In this document: positions 35,167 to 43,645 of the stretch, in pieces
Numbering within the stretch: the first letter of the stretch is position 1
How the letters are laid out: each line of letters starts with the position of its first letter
Assembly (NCBI RefSeq): GCF_015689195.1
Contig: NZ_CP065044.1
Span: 3,100,001-3,164,000 of the forward strand
DNA length: 64,000 nt
Direction: 5' to 3'
DNA from: Pectobacterium aroidearum
GTDB taxonomy: Bacteria; Pseudomonadota; Gammaproteobacteria; Enterobacterales; Enterobacteriaceae
Program-made: the position numbers and the translations under genes
The notes under the pieces: generated by a model
The model's database searches: none
What the model was told of the DNA's origin: nothing
The model's input: the letters and a program-made list of their open reading frames with translations, nothing else

Positions 35167-36883
35167 TATTTCCGTACAAGACCTTGCCGGCAAACTTCTG
35201 AGCGAAGGCTTCACGAGCAAAGCACCCATTGCAGAGGTGTTGAGCGCACCTATTGCAGAAACGGCAATGGTTATCACGCTTGATGAGCTATCACCGTATG
35301 AACTTGATCCACGACTAACGCGCAACCCGCTCTACGACGAGATCAAAGCCTCAATACGCGAGCGCGGACTCGACTCTCCTCCCTCCATCACTCAGCGCCC
35401 AGGGGCAAAGGGCTATATCATTCGCAACGGAGGCAATACCAGACTCTCGATCCTGCGCGAACTCTGGACTGAGACCAGAGACGAACGCTTTTTCTGCATT
35501 CCATGCCTGTTCCGCCCATGGCCGGAACGCGGTGAAATCATCGCATTAACGGGGCATCTGGCTGAGAACGAGCTGCACGGTGGCCTGTCATTTATTGAAC
35601 GTGCCCTAGGCGTCAATAAAGCACGGGAGCTTTATGAAGAAGAGACCGGGAAATCACTGTCACAGTCAGAGCTGGCCCGCCGACTCAAGGCCGATGGCTA
35701 CCCTGTACCCCAGCCCCATATCAGTCGCATGCAAGAGGCCATTCAATACTTACTTCCGGCCATCCCTACTGTGCTTTATGCCGGGCTGGGAAGGCATCAG
35801 GTAGAGCAGTTGACCAGCCTGCGGCGTGCTGCTGAACGGGCCTGGTCCGCTCGCAGCACCAACACACACCACCACATCGACTTCACCACCTTGTTTCAGG
35901 ATGTGTTGGTGATGTTCGACAGCACACCGGGCAATTTCAGTGTCCAGCGCATACAGGATGAGTTGATTGGACAAATGGCCAATCTGCTGGAGATGGAATA
36001 CGACACGCTGGCATTCGAGATCACCGACACCGATCGGCGTTGGCAGTTACTCAGCAATGAAGCACCATCGGCTGAGCCTGGGGCATCGACGCTGCAAGAG
36101 AAGACGCCATTACTCGTCACGCCTCCCGGCGTTACATCGGAATCCACGTCGCCCAGGAACATCGAGCCATCAACGACCAGCAAGGCGTCTACACAACCGG
36201 CACCGCCCCCGTCTGAACCTGTTGGCCGCGCCTCACAAGACAAATCTGCGGCAGGAAACGATGAGCATGCCACGCTACTGCAACAGCATGTTGTTTCTCC
36301 TGCTGGCACAACCGAACGGCTGCAGTCGATTCAGCGGCTGGTCGCTGACCATACTGGCGAGACCCTGCCGGACTTCGAACGCAATGTCTTGCAATCCATC
36401 CCTATCCAGGCCGATAGCCTGTATCCGATCACTGATATCTGGCACATTGAAGCATCACTGGATGAACCTTCTCGACTACGCACCCATATTGCGCAGTTTG
36501 CCGCAGAAATCGCCCATGAAGTCGGTGCGCAAGATGCTATTGAGCCCTACGAAAATGGCATCGGATTCAGTTGCAAATGCGCCGATGACCGTGCCAACAC
36601 AGATACGTCAGCATCCATGGTGCTGGCGCTGCTGCACGCTCTGAGCGCCCCCTATCTGCCCGCCACACATCCGTTTTCAGATACCACGTCTTCGATCCGG
36701 TTTGGGCTACTCGGGCATTTGTTGCAGGGGATACTGGACGCGAGCAATGACGCCAACGATGCACCACAGCGGCTCAATGACAGCGCACTGGTGAAGCTGT
36801 TTCGATTGCTACGGCTGACCCGCAGGCTGATCGACATTGAGAACGGCACACAAGATGACGGCGACGTCATTCCCGGATCATGA
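35159..36883 (+). CDS. parB: ParB-like protein (BisD-type) of the ICE
   Basis: 574 residues from ATG 35159 (AAGGGAGG 5 nt upstream). The N-terminal ParB/Srx domain is LSPYELDPRLTRNPLYDEIK, GYIIRNGGNTRLSILRELW. A KorB-like HTH follows (KSLSQSELARRLKADGYPVP, then QPHISRMQEAIQYLLP). Residues about 320-400 form a Ser/Pro/Thr-rich linker, and the C-terminal 170 residues are unknown. In ICEclc the protein in this place together with the DUF2857 product has been described as the activator BisDC. That function here is inferred from order and domains. Confidence 0.88.
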   Translation: MPDISVQDLAGKLLSEGFTSKAPIAEVLSAPIAETAMVITLDELSPYELDPRLTRNPLYDEIKASIRERGLDSPPSITQRPGAKGYIIRNGGNTRLSILRELWTETRDERFFCIPCLFRPWPERGEIIALTGHLAENELHGGLSFIERALGVNKARELYEEETGKSLSQSELARRLKADGYPVPQPHISRMQEAIQYLLPAIPTVLYAGLGRHQVEQLTSLRRAAERAWSARSTNTHHHIDFTTLFQDVLVMFDSTPGNFSVQRIQDELIGQMANLLEMEYDTLAFEITDTDRRWQLLSNEAPSAEPGASTLQEKTPLLVTPPGVTSESTSPRNIEPSTTSKASTQPAPPPSEPVGRASQDKSAAGNDEHATLLQQHVVSPAGTTERLQSIQRLVADHTGETLPDFERNVLQSIPIQADSLYPITDIWHIEASLDEPSRLRTHIAQFAAEIAHEVGAQDAIEPYENGIGFSCKCADDRANTDTSASMVLALLHALSAPYLPATHPFSDTTSSIRFGLLGHLLQGILDASNDANDAPQRLNDSALVKLFRLLRLTRRLIDIENGTQDDGDVIPGS

Positions 36884-36894
36884 GGAGCACAGCC

Positions 36895-37458
36895 ATGACC
36901 GGTCCACACCCTCTCAATCAGGCTGTCATCGCACAGGCACTGCATGATCTGCGCAATGGCCAATTGCGCAGAGCCAAGTCCATGGGATTCGATGACACCG
37001 ACCTTGACGCACTGAAACATCCTGCCATGGCGAGCGTGCTGGCCAACGCCAACGTGTCCTGGTGCTCCGTCGTGGTCAACCGAGATGTGCTGCGTCGCCT
37101 CCTGCATCAGGTCGACGATGTAACCGAGGAAGTCGCCAGAATCGACCGGCTTTTGCGCCTGGGTGCCAGTACCGAACTTATCAGCAAGTTCTTCGGGCTC
37201 ACCCATCAGGAAATCGCGTTGCGCCGCAGTGTGATCGGATTGCCAAAAAGGAAAGGTCGCCATCCGGTTCTGACCGAAGAGCAGGATACCAATCTGTGGC
37301 ACCGCTGGTCTGCTGCAGTCAAGTCACAAAAAGTGGCACTCAATGACGATATGGCTATGCTGGATATCGCAGCGGAACTTGCCGAAGCCACGGATCTGCC
37401 GCTGTCCGTTATCTGGAGTGCCATACGCAGATGGATTGATGAAGGGCAGACCAGATGA
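36895..37458 (+). CDS. DUF2857 protein (BisC-like)
   Basis: 187 residues. It contains an HTH-like segment ELISKFFGLTHQEIALRRSV followed by GLPKRKGRHPVLTEEQD, the DUF2857 pattern, which recalls FlhC-type activators. ATG 36895 has GAGGAG 7 nt upstream; ATG 36880 overlaps the parB stop and is an alternative. Its end overlaps the STY4528-type gene by 4 nt (ATGA). With ParB it may form the heteromeric activator known as BisDC in ICEclc. Confidence 0.78.
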   Translation: MTGPHPLNQAVIAQALHDLRNGQLRRAKSMGFDDTDLDALKHPAMASVLANANVSWCSVVVNRDVLRRLLHQVDDVTEEVARIDRLLRLGASTELISKFFGLTHQEIALRRSVIGLPKRKGRHPVLTEEQDTNLWHRWSAAVKSQKVALNDDMAMLDIAAELAEATDLPLSVIWSAIRRWIDEGQTR

Positions 37459-38669
37459 CGGGTGGCCAGCCACGCACAAACGGCCCCATCCGGCTGAATG
37501 AGTTGTTCGACCAGGCTTTCTCCCGTCTGCAACCGCAATCTGCGAAACCGGTTCAATCCGCCTCATCGCCTGCGGCAACGGATGGTTTCCTCTTTAGCGG
37601 CAACCACCACGACAGTGTGCCACGGGCACTACTGATGGACGGGCGACTCACCCCGCTTGAACGCAACGGCTGGCAAGTTTTCCGGTTGATGCTCGCAGAA
37701 GATGGTATCACCGCGATGCCAACGTACGATCAGCTCGCCCCCTGGCTCGCTTCCATGCCGTGTGCGGCCAAAGCGTCTCACGAAACAGTCGCACGCACCC
37801 TGACGATGCTGCGCCTGACCCGATGGATCAGCCTGGTCAGACGCAGACGTGATCCACGAACAGGCCGCATTCTGGGCAACCTCTATGTCCTGCATGATGA
37901 GCCACTCACACCCTATGAGGCAATCCAGCTTGACGCCGACTACCTGGCGCTGGTCAGCCAGTCTCTGGTTCATGCCAGCAAATCTGTCCAGCGTGTCGGC
38001 ATGTATACGCTACAGGAGATGTCCCAGGACTCGATGCTCAGCGGCCAGGTACTGCCAACCCGATTGCAGGTGCTGACGCAGCGTCTGGCCGCACAGGGCT
38101 GGCGCATGGATTCACGTTACCCACAGGATATGAACGATCACAATTCCGAAGAAGGGATAACGCCCCCTCTTCGGAATAATGGCGACCTGACTTCGGATTC
38201 CAAATCAGGCCTGAGCGCCAGCAAAATCAGCCCACTTCGGAATCCGAAAAACATAAGTACAGTACATATAAAAGAAAATAATAAAAAAATACTTACAGTA
38301 CCGCGTGCGCAAGAACTTGGAATGCTGAGTTTCCCGGAGCGTTTTATGGCACTCAAGGCTGAGCAGCAATCGGGTGCGCTGGCCGCATTACAGTCGGTTG
38401 AACCCAATTTGCACCAATCCGTCCTTGACGAATGGGATGCCCGTTGCACGACAACCAGCATTCGAAATCCTGCGGGCTATCTGTTTGGCATCATCCAGAA
38501 AGCCCTGCGTGGTGATTTCCGAGCCTGGGCTGGGCAGAAGGACAACACACAAACAACGCCTGCCACCACACCACGTGAAGCGCCTCCTCCACCGCAGCCG
38601 CCTGCGGCAAACAGAGATGTCGCACTGGCCCATCTGGCACGGCTGCGCAAATTGCTGGATACCCCCTGA
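37455..38669 (+). CDS. STY4528-family ICE replication-associated protein
   Basis: 404 residues. A conserved N-terminal half with winged-helix character includes RALLMDGRLTPLERNGWQVF, MPTYDQLAPWL and the RTLTMLRLTRWISLVRRRRD helix. The Ser/Asn-rich centre carries a lower-GC stretch near 38250-38300. The C terminus ends in a Pro-rich tail. Family members sit at this place in SPI-7 and PAPI-1 type islands and are annotated as pathogenicity-relevant replication proteins, with little direct evidence. It is coupled to the gene before it. Confidence 0.82.
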   Translation: MTGGQPRTNGPIRLNELFDQAFSRLQPQSAKPVQSASSPAATDGFLFSGNHHDSVPRALLMDGRLTPLERNGWQVFRLMLAEDGITAMPTYDQLAPWLASMPCAAKASHETVARTLTMLRLTRWISLVRRRRDPRTGRILGNLYVLHDEPLTPYEAIQLDADYLALVSQSLVHASKSVQRVGMYTLQEMSQDSMLSGQVLPTRLQVLTQRLAAQGWRMDSRYPQDMNDHNSEEGITPPLRNNGDLTSDSKSGLSASKISPLRNPKNISTVHIKENNKKILTVPRAQELGMLSFPERFMALKAEQQSGALAALQSVEPNLHQSVLDEWDARCTTTSIRNPAGYLFGIIQKALRGDFRAWAGQKDNTQTTPATTPREAPPPPQPPAANRDVALAHLARLRKLLDTP

Positions 38670-38700
38670 ATTCGGCATGTCCACAATCATCCATAGTCGT

Positions 38701-38846
38701 CTATACCCTGGGTATAGCTGCATACATAGCCTTCCAGGCGAGATGCACACGACTCATGCAGAAATAGCCATGCATCGTCCACTGACGTCCACCGTCGCCT
38801 ATACCCCGGGTATAGCTGCACACACACCCTTCCAGCACGAGGCATC
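38701..38846. repeat. Two direct repeats, each headed by a 17-bp palindrome CTATACCC-N-GGGTATAG
   Basis: Copies of the palindrome lie at 38701-38717 and 38799-38815. Each is followed by CTGCA(T/C)ACA..., then CCTTCCAG..GAG, so the repeat unit is about 45 bp, with starts 98 bp apart. They lie in the 281-nt gap before the TIGR03761 gene. They are likely operator sites for an ICE regulator or origin iterons. Confidence 0.75.
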
Positions 38847-38950
38847 TGTTGCTTCGCAAAACAGGCTGACCAGCAGTGCGGTTTCATGACTGACGGCCTT
38901 CCCGTTGCAGCCGAAGCTGACGACTCGTTTCACTACAGAGAGTCATCACC

Positions 38951-39769
38951 ATGGCCAACGAAAACAATGCCACTGAATCCTTGCAATTGAACCTGGGGTC
39001 ATTGCGCAGTGCGATGTCACTGACCCTGCATACTCACCACGCATCGCGCATCTGGCACGGACGCGCAGCCGCAGAAGGCAAACCCGGTATCGTCGGCTTG
39101 AACGGATTTGTCTCCATCATGAACAAGCTCAAACGCGGGGCCGAGCAGGACGATCCCTACTCTGACTGGTGGATGTTGCGCATCGAAGACAAGCTGTCGC
39201 TCACCAAAGAACAGCTCCAGAGCTTGCGCCAACAAGTGGATCAGGCACTGGCAGACGTACCGTCCGCGCTAAGCCTTGGAGAAAACATGAATGTGCAACC
39301 CGTCAAGCTGCCACTGTTCGTCTCCTCGCAACTGGGCTTTATGGCGGTCTATTTACTGGCCGACTACGACGATCTTGCTCGCCGCCTGATCCTGGCCCAC
39401 CACACCGCATTGATCGACCGATCAACTCTCGAACGCTGGCTTAACGACGGTGCCCATGCCCTGCGCAGTCTCTTCAGTTTGGCACAGCAATACCGCTACT
39501 CCGGCACCCAGCGTGACGACTTTGCCGCCAACAATGCCGCAGCCCGTGCCGCAGTGGAAAAGTTCGGAGAACTGCCGCAAGACGTACTCGAAGGCGCGCG
39601 CCGTTCACGCTTCGCACCACCCTTGATCCGGCGTGGACAAACGCATATGGCGCACTCAGGCACCACGAATCAAACATCCTCACACGAGGACGAGCCTGCG
39701 GATGCCCCTGCCAGCGCCAGCGAAAAGCCAACCGAAGGTGCACAAAATAGCGAGGATGACCACGCATGA
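38951..39769 (+). CDS. TIGR03761-family (PFL_4669) integrating conjugative element protein
   Basis: 272 residues: LQLNLGSLRSAMSLTLHTHH, then ASRIWHGRAAAEGKPGIVGL, a central SDWWMLRIEDKL, and a variable polar tail rich in Ser, Ala and Glu. It is a conserved ICE core gene of unknown function, always close to ssb and topB, so a DNA-processing role is plausible. The start has GAGAG upstream. Its end overlaps the DUF3158 gene by 4 nt. Confidence 0.88.
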   Translation: MANENNATESLQLNLGSLRSAMSLTLHTHHASRIWHGRAAAEGKPGIVGLNGFVSIMNKLKRGAEQDDPYSDWWMLRIEDKLSLTKEQLQSLRQQVDQALADVPSALSLGENMNVQPVKLPLFVSSQLGFMAVYLLADYDDLARRLILAHHTALIDRSTLERWLNDGAHALRSLFSLAQQYRYSGTQRDDFAANNAAARAAVEKFGELPQDVLEGARRSRFAPPLIRRGQTHMAHSGTTNQTSSHEDEPADAPASASEKPTEGAQNSEDDHA

Positions 39770-40326
39770 GCGCATCGACACGTTTCACCATGCTGGAACA
39801 GACCGCCTTCCAGCAGTTGGAACATGCAGGCTACCTAAAAGGCCTTTTAAAACCTTTTAAAGGTAAAGGGGCACTCGAAGTCTGGGCCAGCCAATGCGAG
39901 GCACTGCGCGACGACCTGATCGTGCTGGCGCAACGGCAGATTCTGGCTCAGGCACGCAGCCATCCCTTCAACCTGCTACCGACGCAACTGGCCCAGCAAA
40001 CCACTGGCGCAGGCACCACTTTTCTGCGCTGGCGCAACCTCGACCGCAGCAGCATGGGCGTGGCCCTATGGCAAGAGGTGATGGTCAACCCGGCCACGCC
40101 ACCCGGACTCATCAGCGATTTACATGCAATGGAAGTCCAGCGAGCTGTGCTGAACATGCAGATTAGCCTGTTGCACACACTCACACGCCAGGCCAGGGAC
40201 TGCGCCAGCAAACTGGTTCATGCCGACGAGGTTTATCTGCGCCGGACAGGCCATCAGGCAGATCTGAGCCAGCCACATCCAGGTGAAGACCGCATGAAAT
40301 ATCCGGCATCGGCACAACGCCGTTGA
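39766..40326 (+). CDS. DUF3158-family ICE protein
   Basis: 186 residues. Notable segments are FTMLEQTAFQQLEHAGYLKG, LVLAQRQILAQARSHPFNLL and TTFLRWRNLDRSSMGVALWQ. This small helical protein occurs only with TIGR03761 and ssb in this ICE family; its function is unknown. It is translationally coupled to the previous gene (ATGA overlap). Confidence 0.85.
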   Translation: MSASTRFTMLEQTAFQQLEHAGYLKGLLKPFKGKGALEVWASQCEALRDDLIVLAQRQILAQARSHPFNLLPTQLAQQTTGAGTTFLRWRNLDRSSMGVALWQEVMVNPATPPGLISDLHAMEVQRAVLNMQISLLHTLTRQARDCASKLVHADEVYLRRTGHQADLSQPHPGEDRMKYPASAQRR

Positions 40327-40334
40327 CGGTTTCC

Positions 40335-40365
40335 GCCTGCATTGTCTTTCCAGTGCGGGCCTTTC
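40335..40365 (+). promoter_or_regulatory. Leader hairpin ahead of ssb
   Basis: GCCTGCATTG (40335-40344) pairs with CAGTGCGGGC (40351-40360) through eight Watson-Crick and two G-U pairs, loop TCTTTC, then CTTTC. It lies 23 nt before the ssb start codon. Confidence 0.55.
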
Positions 40366-40387
40366 ACATCAAGCAGGAGTCATCAAT

Positions 40388-40789
40388 ATGAGTACACATT
40401 TCAGCGGCGAGGGAAATATAGGCTCTGCGCCAGAGTTCCACGAATATCCCAACGGTAACGAAGAACCACGTCGGGTGCTGCGCCTGAACGTCTACTTCGA
40501 CAACCCCGTCCCCGGCAAGAGCGGTGCATTTGAAGATCGCGGCGGCTTCTGGCGGCCGGTTGACTGGTGGCATCGTGACGCGGAACAATTCGTCGAGCTG
40601 TTCCAGAAAGGCATGCGGGTCGTGGTCAGCGGACGTGTAGAGCGAGATGACTGGACCGATGAGAACAATAATCCGCGTACGACTTATCGAGTCAATGCAC
40701 GCAGTGTTGGTATCCTCCCTTACCGGATCGAGGCTATCATCCTGAGCCCCAAGCCGGGGGCCACAGATCCGGTGTCTCAGGCCGAGTAA
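40388..40789 (+). CDS. ssb: ICE single-stranded DNA-binding protein
   Basis: 133 residues with an OB-fold: STHFSGEGNIGSAPEFHEYP, VLRLNVYFDNP, FWRPVDWWHRD and MRVVVSGRVERDDW. It resembles the ICE-specific DUF3577-free SSB of PAPI-type islands rather than chromosomal SSB, and it lacks the acidic DIPF tail. It should protect single-stranded transfer intermediates. It is followed by a 317-nt gap and topB. Confidence 0.88.
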   Translation: MSTHFSGEGNIGSAPEFHEYPNGNEEPRRVLRLNVYFDNPVPGKSGAFEDRGGFWRPVDWWHRDAEQFVELFQKGMRVVVSGRVERDDWTDENNNPRTTYRVNARSVGILPYRIEAIILSPKPGATDPVSQAE

Positions 40790-41106
40790 CACATTGCACT
40801 TCAGGACGATCACCGACAGCGGTCGTCCCCTATTCCACTGATGTCTATTGCGTTTCGCGCGCTCCAGCACAAGAAGTTGGCTGCGTAAACGAGCCGTGCC
40901 CAGTGTAGGCCTTTCTCGACACCGAAGCCGCCGCAGGCGCACTCTTGATACACCATTCAGCCTGGATGCGAATGGTGTGCCATTCACCGATGATTGGCAT
41001 CAAACTCGAAAATCAAATACGTTAGCTCGCAATCCGCATTCTTTATCATTTTAAACTCTCCAGCCGGGAATACTCGACAGCATGATCCACGTGCCGAGAG
41101 AATTCT
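40790..41106. other. Gap between ssb and topB
   Basis: 317 nt without a supported gene. It is lower in GC towards the topB start (TTTATCATTTTAAA near 41041), which could hold a promoter. Confidence 0.4.
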
Positions 41107-43119
41107 ATGAGGCTATTTCTGTGCGAGAAGCCCTCTCAGGGCAAAGATATCGGACGTGTACTGGGGGCCACCCAAAGAGGCAATGGCTGCCTCGCAGGTT
41201 CAGGTATCACCGTAACCTGGTGCATTGGTCATCTCGTTGAGGCCGCCCCCCCAGAAACCTATGGCGAGCAGTACAAACGCTGGTCTATCGAGCAGTTGCC
41301 CATTATCCCTGAGCGCTGGCGTGTCGAAGTCAAATCAAAGACCGCTTCGCAATTCAACGTCGTCAAAGACCTTCTGAGCAAGGCCACTGAGCTAGTCATC
41401 GCGACGGATGCTGACCGGGAGGGCGAGTTGATCGCACGCGAGATCATCGAACTGTGCGGTTATCGCGGCCCTATCCAGAGGCTCTGGTTATCGGCACTCA
41501 ATGACGCGTCGATCCGCAAAGCACTGGCAGCGCTCAGACCATCAGGCGAAACTCTGCCGATGTACTTCTCGGCCCTGGCCCGTTCCCGCGCAGACTGGCT
41601 GATCGGCATGAACCTCAGTCGCCTGTTCACCGTCATGGGGCGGCGGGCCGGTTACGACGGCGTACTCTCCGTTGGCCGGGTACAAACCCCAACGCTGAAA
41701 CTGGTTGTCGATCGCGACCGCGAGATCGCTCGCTTTGTCTCAGTGCCGTTCTGGGCAGTCGAGACCGTGCTATCAAGCGCAGGTCAATCTTTCACTGCAG
41801 TCTGGCTGGCACCAGATACAGCAACAGACGATGCCGGCCGCTGCCTGCAGGAGCCCATAGCCCGGCAGGCTGTGGAGCGCATGCGTATTGCTGGCAGCGC
41901 ACAGGTCACGTCTGTCGAGACTGAACGCCTGCGTGAAGGCGCACCGTTACCCTTCGATCTGGGTACACTGCAGGAAATCTGTTCCAAGCAACTGGGCCTG
42001 GATGTGCAGGAAACCCTGGAAATCGCCCAGGCACTGTACGAGACTCACAAAGCCACGACGTACCCGCGCTCAGACTCCGGCTACCTGCCTGAAAGCATGT
42101 TCGCCGAGGTGCCGGTGGTACTCGACAGTCTTCTCAAGACCGATCCAGGCCTGAGGCCGATCGTTGACCAGCTAGACCGCAATCAACGATCGCGTGCCTG
42201 GAACGACAGCAAAGTCACGGCGCACCACGGCATCATCCCCACACTCGAACCCGCTAATCTCACGGCGATGAGCGACAAAGAGCAGGCAGTCTATAAACTG
42301 ATCCGTGCCCACTATCTGGCGCAGTTTCTGCCGCAACATGAATTCGACCGTACCACCGCGCGCCTGTCATGCACGGGCGAAACACTGCAAGCGGTCGGCA
42401 AGCAGATCGTCGTCATCGGGTGGCGACAGGTGCTCACTGAACCCAGGCCAGATGAGGATGGCGAGACCACACTACGCAGCCAGGTTCTGCCAGCGCTGCA
42501 TGAAGGATTGTCCTGCCAGATAACTGGCATCGACTGTAAAGCACTCAAGACATCGCCGCCACGTCCTTATACCCAGGGCGAACTGGTCAAGGCGATGAAG
42601 GGGGTAGCCAAACTGGTCTCAGATCCGCGCCTCAAACAAAAGCTGAAGGACACCACGGGTATCGGCACTGAGGCAACTCGCGCCAATATCATCAAAGGGT
42701 TACTTGACCGTGGCTACCTGCTGAAGAAAAGCCGTTCAGTACGCGCCTCCGATGCGGCCTTTACACTCATCGACGCCGTTCCCGGTGCCATTGCCGACCC
42801 AGGCATGACTGCTATCTGGGAACAGGCGCTGGACATGATCGAAGCCGGTCAGCTCACACTCGATGTCTTTATCGACAAGCAGTCAGCCTGGATCACGCAA
42901 TTGGTGCAGCAGTATCGAGGAGCATCGCTGTCTATCAAGGTGCCACAGGGACCCGCATGCCCCGAATGCGGCACCGCTATGCGTCAACGCACCGGCAAGA
43001 GCGGGCCATTCTGGTCTTGTCCTCGTTACCCCGACTGCAAAGGCTCTCAGCCTATCGACAGTGGTAAACACAAACGCGCCATGCCGCGCAAGCGTAGCCG
43101 CAGTTCCCGGGAGCCCTGA
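41107..43119 (+). CDS. topB: DNA topoisomerase III
   Basis: 670 residues, a type IA topoisomerase. The TOPRIM domain has E7 (LFLCEKPSQGKDIG) and DADREGE (101-107). The catalytic tyrosine is Y319 in TTYPRSDSGYLP, and the active-site helix has HHGIIPT. The C-terminal zinc finger is CPECGTAMRQRTGKSGPFWS, then CPRYPDC. ICE-encoded copies are thought to resolve or decatenate transfer intermediates. It ends in a basic tail (KRAMPRKRSRSS). Confidence 0.96.
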   Translation: MRLFLCEKPSQGKDIGRVLGATQRGNGCLAGSGITVTWCIGHLVEAAPPETYGEQYKRWSIEQLPIIPERWRVEVKSKTASQFNVVKDLLSKATELVIATDADREGELIAREIIELCGYRGPIQRLWLSALNDASIRKALAALRPSGETLPMYFSALARSRADWLIGMNLSRLFTVMGRRAGYDGVLSVGRVQTPTLKLVVDRDREIARFVSVPFWAVETVLSSAGQSFTAVWLAPDTATDDAGRCLQEPIARQAVERMRIAGSAQVTSVETERLREGAPLPFDLGTLQEICSKQLGLDVQETLEIAQALYETHKATTYPRSDSGYLPESMFAEVPVVLDSLLKTDPGLRPIVDQLDRNQRSRAWNDSKVTAHHGIIPTLEPANLTAMSDKEQAVYKLIRAHYLAQFLPQHEFDRTTARLSCTGETLQAVGKQIVVIGWRQVLTEPRPDEDGETTLRSQVLPALHEGLSCQITGIDCKALKTSPPRPYTQGELVKAMKGVAKLVSDPRLKQKLKDTTGIGTEATRANIIKGLLDRGYLLKKSRSVRASDAAFTLIDAVPGAIADPGMTAIWEQALDMIEAGQLTLDVFIDKQSAWITQLVQQYRGASLSIKVPQGPACPECGTAMRQRTGKSGPFWSCPRYPDCKGSQPIDSGKHKRAMPRKRSRSSREP

Positions 43120-43319
43120 GTCGCTCTGAACCCAAAGAGCCATGTCACGTCTTCTGTGATGACATGGCCTCACCCCCCGCGCCCGTGCGGGAATCCCGGC
43201 GCGCCAGTCTTCTGCTAAACCGTGCGCACCTCGCCATGCTCCGGCAGCGAGGCAAGAAGGCAACTCATCCATGGACGCACCAGACGCGTTCCCCCTTATC
43301 CGGTTCTTCCGCCCTCCAT

Positions 43320-43370
43320 GAAGGGTTTCCTGATGCTTTGTTTGATAGGCCAGACATCAGGAAACCCTTC
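43320..43370. repeat. Perfect 16-bp inverted repeat
   Basis: GAAGGGTTTCCTGATG (43320-43335) pairs with CATCAGGAAACCCTTC (43355-43370) across a 19-nt loop. There is no T-tract, so a protein-binding or RNA structural site is as likely as a terminator. Confidence 0.7.
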
Positions 43371-43552
43371 GGGGATGACGGTATTCATTGCCGCGCCCAA
43401 CGGCGAAAAACTGGGTTCCCTTTGTGTGTGGATACATGCCAGAGGATTCCGGCCACAACCACGATAACGGCCGGGTGCGATTGCTGCGACAGCGAACGGT
43501 TTTGACGACGACTGCATCCTGAAACAGCCCACAGGTGGTTTCTTCCTACCGA

Positions 43553-43582
43553 GTCGGAGGCCAGCAGGTCCCCGACACTTTT
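43553..43582 (+). promoter_or_regulatory. Leader hairpin with U-tract ahead of the methyltransferase gene
   Basis: GTCGG (43553-43557) pairs with CCGAC (43572-43576), followed by ACTTTTTCT. About 65 nt remain to the start codon. Confidence 0.45.
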
Positions 43583-43645
43583 TCTCCTGATTTACGACAT
43601 ATCCGGTTGGGCCTGTGGCCTTGAACCAAACAAACAGGAGACACA

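Larger units (their letters stand above)
43120..43645. other. Long gap between topB and the cytosine methyltransferase gene
   Basis: 526 nt with no supported gene. It contains the long inverted repeat at 43320-43370 and a leader hairpin at 43553-43582. Confidence 0.5.

Noticed and set aside
41032-41046. CAATCCGCATTCTTT occurs here and again near 62588
   Set aside because: A single 15-base match without further similarity; could be chance or shared leader sequence. Not enough to call a repeat.
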